Shown here: one piece after another, positions 60,301 through 64,000 of the stretch | How positions within the stretch are numbered: position 1 is the stretch's first letter | Layout of the letters: each line of letters starts with the position of its first letter | Assembly (NCBI GenBank): GCA_025642075.2 | Contig: JAODUO010001067.1 | Location: 80,001-144,000 of the forward strand | Source of the DNA: Ridgeia piscesae | Lineage: Eukaryota > Annelida > Polychaeta > Sabellida > Siboglinidae | Length of the DNA: 64,000 nt | Reading direction: 5' to 3' | Notes under the pieces: generated by a model | What the model was told of the DNA's origin: nothing | The model's database searches: none | What the model saw: only the letters and a program-made list of their open reading frames with translations | Translations under genes and position numbers: made by a program

Positions 60301-63300
60301 TAGACTGGGCGGCGCTAGCGTGAACAATGACACTCGCTTGTGTGCACTGTTTCTCAATCTCCATCTCATGTGTGCCTCGTTCCGTATCCATGTTCGGGGC
60401 CACAGACCCAGTGGTGACACCTACCACAGTCCTTGCAGCCGGTTCAGCAGCACTGCCACCACCAGATGGCACTGCAGACGTCACCATCACATCGAGGTCA
60501 GAGTTCACTGCAGTGCCTCTCGCACCCTCCGCTGTCGTGCCGACAACCTGACCACTTGGCCGCACGATAACGGTCGCATTCGTCGGTGCCACACTCTGGC
60601 TGCTCGTCTCGGCTGGTGTCGCCCCCTGGCTGACAGAGCACAAAGGTACTTCGGTGGCTGTCATGCCGACGCTGTAGCCCGCCTGGCTGGTGAGCCCTGT
60701 GGCCGCCCTGACAGACAGGGCGAGGTGAGTGGGCAGTCGGTCGAACGGGGTGGGGGTGGGCAGGAAGGGTGACTTGTCCGTGGATGGGTGAGCCGCCATG
60801 TCAGTCAGCGGGATCGTGTGTTTCGGAACCCCAAACAGTTCCTCCTTGCGGGCGTTTGGCTGCAGCAGCTGCGGCCTCTCGGCCATTGGTATAGCATCGA
60901 CCAGAGGCACGTGAAAGGGATCAGGTGGGATACACCCCAAAAATGTAGTTGAGTCCGACCGCTGGAAGAACGGGTGCTTGCGTCCAGTGCCCTTCCCTGC
61001 ACCCCCGACCTCCGACTCCCCATCCATGCTGTCTGTCTCCATGGCAACGCTCTGGTTGACAGGGTCGTCGTCAGCATCATCGTGGATCGTATCGTCGTTG
61101 TCGACCCACGACTGCACAGAGCCGGTGTCGCGGATGATGTCGGAGTCGACGTCGGTGCCACTGCGCATGTAGTAGATGAGGGCGTCCAGGACATACGCAA
61201 TGTGACGCAGGGACGTTATGTCAAGCACAGGAAGCGAGTCCCCATGCTCGGCATTGTGGGAACGCATCAGGGACAGGGCGTATGTGAGGAAGTCTCGCCG
61301 TGCCGAATTGCCGTCGAATCCTGTGAAAACAATTTGTCTTAGTCGTCATGAGTTGTCAAATCGGTTGGTTCCTGACAGTGACAGTAGTAAATATCAGTGC
61401 TGATTATAGTTAAAAATGTAATACTGAAGGCCATATCCTGGGATAAAATGTGCTGTGCTCCATAATAACAAATGATGTATGTACTTTCAAATGGTGCTAT
61501 TGAAAACATTTAACGAATCGCATAAGATCATGCACATAAAAGGAACTTCAGAAAGTATCAAAATTATCTGGGATGAGACACGTTGCTGCCTCTGGCTGGT
61601 AACAAACCACACTTGGGAGATTGCTTTGGAAATAATGTTGCTTGATGTTGCTTGCTGTAAAACACAATTCACTTTTACTACTACTCCTACAGCTGGCATG
61701 AAAAATGATGGCAGTACAGAAATACCTGTAGAAAAGAGTAGTTTGGAACAAACATAGATGTGTGGGATGTGTTGTAAATGAGTGAAATTACACTGACAGA
61801 GCAAGAAAAATTATGGTAGACAGTAAAGCCCTTGGCTGGAAACGTGAGTCCGCACCTGTCCCACATATCACTATTTAGCCCACCCCACCCCCCCCCCCCC
61901 CCCCTGCATATTTTGCCACATCCTGGCCTGCAACCCCCGCCCCCCCATGAACAAGGGATACCACTGTCCCTCACCTGTGCCTAGCCGAGTGCGAGCGAGT
62001 CCTCCAGGACATGTCCTACGTCCTGTCTCCACCGTTTGTAGCAGTCGCTGTTCCTCGCGTGACGTCACACCGCCCGCGACCCCACCAGTGGGGGCACCAC
62101 GTTCCCGGGGCTGGGTGCGGGTGAAGGGAGCGTGCATGGGGTGGCCGGGATGGGCCGGGTCGGTGACATCACTGAGGGCTGACCCAAACCGCAACTGGGC
62201 CTCCGTCGAGTCCATGATGGTGATGAGCCAGTCCCAGGTAGGCTTGAAGTGATACTCCAAGTACAGCTGTGACAAAATCAAACCTGTCAACAGTGGGAGC
62301 CAATGTTTCCCCTGCTATATGACGAGTGACAAAATCAAACCTGTCAACAGTGGGAGCCAATGTTTCCCCTGCTATATGACGAGTGACAAAATCAAACCTG
62401 TCAACAGTGGGAGCCAGTGTTTCCCCTGCTATATGACGAGTGACAAAATCAAACATGTCAACAGTGGGAGCCAATGTTTCCCCTGCTATATGACGAGTGA
62501 CAAAATCAAACATGTCAACAGTGGGAGCCAATGTTTCCCCTGCTATATGACGAGTGACAAAATCAAACCTGTCAACAGTGGGAGCCAATGTTTCCCCTGC
62601 TATATGACGAGAAAAACAACTGCAACAGGAGAATGTTCCCCTTATAACATGAAATAACTGAACAGTGGGAGCCAATGTTTCCCCTGCTATATGACGAGTG
62701 ACAAAATCAAACCTGTCAACAGTGGGAGCCAATGTTTCCCCTGCTATATGACGAGTGACAAAATCAAACCTGTCAACAGTGGGAGCCAGTGTTTCCCCTG
62801 CTATATGTCGAGTGACAAAATCAAAAATGTCAATAGTGGGAGCCAATGTTTCCCCTGCTTTATGACGAGTGACAAAATCAAACATGTCAACAGTGGGAGC
62901 CAATGTTTCCCCTGCTATATGACGAGCGAGACTTGTTGTTTTTTCTAAGTCGTCCAAAATATCCTACCTCGTAGCTATGTCACATGCCCATTTTTTGCAA
63001 TGAATTCTGGAGTGACGCTGTAGACATTTACAGTTCTACAAAATTGCACATTTTAGCAACATATTTTAGTTATGTAACAACGCTCACAGCTGGTTAAGAT
63101 TTAATGCATACAATTAATGTCACATGTCAGTTGTCCAATCAGGGCATATTCTCGATTACGGGGTGAATTCTTGCATTGTCGTCAGTGAAACTTTGCGGAG
63201 TTTTGAAATACTATCAATCTAGAATATTTGTGTAACAAGGTACTTAAATGTCAATGATACTGCAATCTCAAATCCCTTCTCAATCCCCCCACATACTTGG

Positions 63301-64000
63301 TTTGTATGTCCAACAATCTACATGACTGCAGGGTGGGACTGGGATGGGAATTGGGAGTTGAGACTGTGGCGCTTGCAGATGTAGAATAAGACCCTCAGGC
63401 ACAATAAATAAGGGTGGTGGGATGGGGCAGATTTGTTTAATAATGTCCAGTCATAGCAGTGGTGGGTAGTAAAGACGTGTTAATATCATTCTATGTCCCA
63501 TTAAAGTTTTTCCGTTGATACGTTAGTGGCATCACAACATGCATTTAATGTTCGTCCATTTAAGAAAAATGTGTCTGTCTGAAAAGCTTGCAGATTACAT
63601 TATTTTAGCAAATGATTTAATATAGACAAAAATCCCACCAGGTGGCATCAAATAACATATTGCCATATTTAGAACGGAACAATTCCATGAAAAAGGCAAA
63701 CAATTAAGTGTTCTCATTCCGTAACAAATGCTGACACATACGAAGGGTGCACAAGTCTGCCCTGTGACCCCAACTGTGATCCCACTGACCTGTAGGTCAA
63801 GAGACTCCTGATAGGAGATGTCGAGGACCCGAGGCAGGTTGGGGGCGAGGGCATGGTAGTCCTGTAACATTGTCAACAGATCCGCAATCTGGCGGATTAG
63901 GATCCCAAATGCCCGTGCCAGTTGGCTTGCGGTCGTTGCCATGGTGACAGCGCTGTCCTGATTCGTTTGTATCGCCGTGGGGATCGTGGCTGTGCGGCGC
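48141..64000 (-). CDS. UBR5: UBR5 HECT-type E3 ubiquitin ligase, 3' half (15 exons, partial gene)
   Basis: Exons in transcript order: 64000-63790, 62266-61975, 61320-60183, 59360-59217, 58459-58243, 57822-57643, 57021-56952, 55967-55690, 53897-53767, 53286-53053, 52344-52116, 51562-51437, 50900-50756, 50282-50197, 48353-48141. All junctions are GT-AG and phases chain without error, giving the last 1,230 residues (human UBR5 is about 2,799). Landmarks: [53 protein letters not shown] (start of HECT), the PABC/MLLE motif [75 protein letters not shown], and [15 protein letters not shown] with the catalytic Cys 31 residues from the end, as in human. The enzyme transfers ubiquitin to substrates in the nucleus and cytoplasm; the UBA and UBR-box part lies beyond the window. 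The region between 60.2 and 60.8 kb is Ala/Thr/Ser-rich and poorly conserved. Confidence 0.97.
48376..48745. repeat. 17-bp minisatellite, about 21 copies, before the last UBR5 exon
   Basis: Unit GGGGACATGGTGAAACA (GGGGGCATGG variant). It ends about 22 bases from the acceptor of the last exon and merges with the related 18-bp array at 48790. Confidence 0.97.
48790..50075. repeat. 18-bp minisatellite, about 71 copies, in the last UBR5 intron
   Basis: Unit GGGGCATGGACAGATACAA with a CACAA variant and several one-base slips (GATACAGGGG). The sense strand is pyrimidine-rich. Open frames above 400 codons on both strands are artefacts. Confidence 0.97.
50197..50282 (-). CDS. UBR5: UBR5 exon
   Basis: Encodes [20 protein letters not shown] and TNIERQDL; acceptor TTGTCACAG, donor GACCTG before GTCAGT. 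Confidence 0.96.
50283..50755 (-). other. UBR5 intron
   Basis: No recognised element except a short CAGCA run near 50338-50350. Confidence 0.5.
50756..50900 (-). CDS. UBR5: UBR5 exon
   Basis: Acceptor CCCCCAG, donor GAGTG before GTCAGT. Encodes [40 protein letters not shown] and SFNDES. Confidence 0.96.
50901..51436 (-). other. UBR5 intron
   Basis: AT-rich with no recognised element. Confidence 0.5.
51437..51562 (-). CDS. UBR5: UBR5 exon
   Basis: Forty-two codons: [20 protein letters not shown] and [20 protein letters not shown]. Acceptor TGTCCAG, donor CTCGAG before GTGAGT. Confidence 0.96.
51610..51815. repeat. degenerate ~35-bp repeat in a UBR5 intron
   Basis: About six loose copies of ACAAACTCCCAAAGTTGGGT followed by TTGGTAA. 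Confidence 0.65.
52116..52344 (-). CDS. UBR5: UBR5 exon (HECT N-lobe)
   Basis: Acceptor TTTTTAG, donor GAGGAG before GTGGGA. Encodes [40 protein letters not shown] and [10 protein letters not shown]. Confidence 0.97.
52345..53052 (-). other. UBR5 intron
   Basis: AT-rich with no recognised element. Confidence 0.5.
53053..53286 (-). CDS. UBR5: UBR5 exon
   Basis: Acceptor CTACACAG, donor GGCAG before GTGTGA. Encodes [20 protein letters not shown], an acidic stretch, and [20 protein letters not shown] ending FRNVGR. Confidence 0.96.
53287..53766 (-). other. UBR5 intron
   Basis: Unique sequence except for an AAATGAGAAAC duplication near 53319-53341. Confidence 0.5.
53767..53897 (-). CDS. UBR5: UBR5 exon (MLLE motif)
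   Basis: Acceptor TGCTTCAG, donor GGCCG before GTGAGT. Encodes [20 protein letters not shown] and [14 protein letters not shown]; the MLLE signature binds PAM2-type peptides in homologues. Confidence 0.96.
53912..55225. repeat. 16-bp minisatellite, about 80 copies, rich in CAGGTG
   Basis: Unit GACAGGTGACAGTAGC with variants GACAGGTGACAGCAGA. It ends about 15 bases from the acceptor of the exon at 53897. Each unit carries the E-box CAGGTG (CACCTG on the sense strand). Frames of more than 500 codons across it are artefacts. Confidence 0.97.
55226..55689 (-). other. UBR5 intron, unique part
   Basis: No recognised element. Confidence 0.45.
55690..55967 (-). CDS. UBR5: UBR5 exon (basic linker and start of MLLE)
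   Basis: Acceptor TTGTGCAG, donor CAGCCA before GTAAGT. Encodes an Arg-rich stretch ([20 protein letters not shown]), an Ala/Gly/Asn/Asp linker, then [17 protein letters not shown], which begins the PABC/MLLE domain. Confidence 0.94.
55975..56560. repeat. TAGCAACAC-type repeat in a UBR5 intron
   Basis: Mixed units of TAGCAACACA and TAGCAACACTG, becoming looser toward 56560. On the sense strand it reads TTGCTACAGTG and offers many acceptor-like CTACAG sites. It starts about eight bases from the exon at 55967. Confidence 0.93.
56685..56785. repeat. (CACAG)n/(CACAA)n pentanucleotide microsatellite
   Basis: About eight CACAG units followed by about nine CACAA units. Confidence 0.95.
56952..57021 (-). 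CDS. UBR5: UBR5 small exon
   Basis: 70 bp; acceptor CCTCTAG, donor AATATA before GTAAGT. Encodes [20 protein letters not shown], matching the LxxEKLPNLE segment of vertebrate UBR5. Confidence 0.92.
57022..57642 (-). other. UBR5 intron with a tandem palindrome
   Basis: Contains a 63-bp near-palindrome at 57145-57207 made of two copies of ACATTTACATATAATATATG plus TAAATGT. Otherwise unremarkable. Confidence 0.6.
57643..57822 (-). CDS. UBR5: UBR5 exon (entry to HECT domain)
   Basis: Acceptor TTTGACAG, donor GCACAG before GTTTGT. Sixty codons: [17 protein letters not shown], then [20 protein letters not shown] and SFYTAFAQ, a hallmark of UBR5. Confidence 0.97.
57799..58170. repeat. 35-bp minisatellite containing the UBR5 3' splice site and exon start
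   Basis: Unit (plus) CATCAGGTTACGGTCTCTCT, CCACCTGTCAAACAA, about ten copies. The first copy overlaps the exon: 24 bases are the first coding bases of the exon ending at 57822, and 11 are its intron acceptor. Each copy recreates TTTGACAG followed by GTGGAGAGAG on the sense strand. Confidence 0.96.
58243..58459 (-). CDS. UBR5: UBR5 exon
   Basis: Acceptor TCTTTCAG, donor CTCGAG before GTAGGT. Encodes [40 protein letters not shown] and RDLTLE, nearly identical to vertebrate UBR5. Confidence 0.97.
58472..58860. repeat. ~21-bp repeat split by the SINE
   Basis: One copy (TGTACTCACTAATGTTACAG) lies at about 58471-58492. Three more (GAGCTCACTGTTGTTACAG, GTTCACTGATGTTACAG and a decayed one) lie at 58788-58855, on the other side of the SINE. 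Confidence 0.75.
58495..58785 (-). mobile_element. tRNA-derived SINE in a UBR5 intron
   Basis: On the minus strand the head has AGTGGCTCAGGGGTAGAGC (A box) and GGGTTCAAATCC (B box). It is followed by the same body as 42122-42415 and a tail TGTAAAGCGCTTAGAGC then GCTATATAAG, similar to LINE-type 3' tails. It lies inside a short tandem repeat. Confidence 0.88.
59163..59213. repeat. short ~20-bp repeat at a UBR5 donor
   Basis: On the sense strand TTGTCTGTTATCAGTTAG occurs about two and a half times, starting a few bases after the GTAAGT of the exon at 59217. Confidence 0.8.
59217..59360 (-). CDS. UBR5: UBR5 exon
   Basis: Acceptor GTTCCAG, donor AAACA before GTAAGT. Encodes [20 protein letters not shown] and [13 protein letters not shown]. 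The sequence is not well conserved, but phases match both neighbours. Confidence 0.82.
59361..59918 (-). other. UBR5 intron, unique part
   Basis: AT-rich intron without recognised element. Confidence 0.5.
59919..60177. repeat. 32-bp minisatellite, 8 copies, next to a UBR5 donor
   Basis: Unit CCCAGGCCCTGACAGACGAG followed by GGAATGACTGAT. It begins about six bases inside the intron after the large exon's donor. Confidence 0.96.
60183..61320 (-). CDS. UBR5: UBR5 large exon
   Basis: 1,138 bp. Begins [20 protein letters not shown], then [20 protein letters not shown], an acidic stretch ([17 protein letters not shown]), [19 protein letters not shown] and [17 protein letters not shown]. The last 200 residues are rich in Ala, Thr, Ser and Val and appear lineage-specific. 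Donor CCCAG before GTGAGT. Confidence 0.95.
61321..61974 (-). other. UBR5 intron with a poly-C tract
   Basis: Mostly unique. A run of about 18 C (plus strand) lies near 61889-61906. Small ORFs here lack support. Confidence 0.5.
61975..62266 (-). CDS. UBR5: UBR5 exon
   Basis: Acceptor TTTTGTCACAG; encodes [20 protein letters not shown] and [11 protein letters not shown], a conserved UBR5 block, then a variable Arg/Gly/Thr stretch. Donor GGCACAG before GTGAGG. Confidence 0.93.
62270..62941. repeat. 57-bp minisatellite, about 11 copies, abutting a UBR5 acceptor
   Basis: Unit GTGACAAAATCAAACCTGTC, AACAGTGGGAGCCAATGTTT, CCCCTGCTATATGACGA. It starts four bases from the exon at 62266 and is interrupted at 62612-62660. 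Both strands are open because 57 is a multiple of three; the peptide repeats ([19 protein letters not shown] on minus) are out of frame with the UBR5 exon. Confidence 0.95.
62942..63789 (-). other. UBR5 intron without recognised element
   Basis: Plain AT-rich intron sequence between the array at 62267-62941 and the next exon upstream in the transcript. Confidence 0.5.
63790..64000 (-). CDS. UBR5: UBR5 exon (first in window, cut by the edge)
   Basis: Encodes [20 protein letters not shown] and [20 protein letters not shown], ending QESLDLQ before GTCAGT. It continues beyond 64000 or begins very near it. Confidence 0.93.

Noticed and set aside
62169..62957. 262-codon minus-strand repeat ORF
   Set aside because: It reads the 57-bp intronic array and enters the UBR5 exon in the wrong frame.

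Overview
This is a window of eukaryotic (metazoan) nuclear genome, not bacterial. Genes are split by GT-AG introns with conserved phases. tRNA-derived SINEs, a non-LTR retrotransposon remnant and AATAAA poly(A) signals are present, and about a third of the window is minisatellite. I think it is an invertebrate: a lophotrochozoan such as a mollusc, or a cephalochordate. The choice is inference. Minisatellites copied from exon-intron junctions, seen here, were described before in amphioxus ('mirage' minisatellites, recalled from memory).

Three protein-coding genes are well supported. (1) ABHD13, plus strand, 9428-18856, seven coding exons, about 396 residues: a membrane-anchored alpha/beta hydrolase with an intact Ser-Asp-His triad. 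Its third exon is tandemly duplicated. (2) A PLAC8/cornifelin-family cysteine-rich protein, plus strand, 43822-45663, three exons, about 195 residues, with a Tyr-Pro-Gln-rich heptad-repeat N terminus. (3) The 3' half of UBR5 (hyd/EDD), minus strand, 48141-64000, fifteen exons encoding the last 1,230 residues. It includes the MLLE domain and the complete HECT ubiquitin-ligase domain with its catalytic Cys; the 5' half lies beyond the right edge. PLAC8 and UBR5 converge tail to tail. The three genes are not functionally related as far as the sequence shows.

Layout: 1-9.4 kb is repeat-rich (TG, CGAA/CGAG, 32-bp and 44-bp arrays), with a CpG-rich promoter-like block at 6.4-7.5 kb. ABHD13 occupies 9.4-19.9 kb. 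From 20 to 39 kb is mostly intergenic and dominated by 49-bp, 53-bp and 60-bp minisatellites, with one small membrane-protein ORF at 26.8 kb. From 39 to 43.5 kb lie a LINE remnant, a SINE and dispersed repeats. PLAC8 is at 43.8-45.9 kb and UBR5 from 47.6 kb to the end.

The most interesting signal is that many minisatellites inside ABHD13 and UBR5 start within a few bases of a real splice site. In at least two cases the repeat unit contains exon sequence plus the splice site itself, so dozens of decoy splice sites have been made. A second point is a 5.5-kb, 60-bp array whose variation is almost entirely synonymous in one reading frame, with an un-amplified relative about 2 kb beyond its end.
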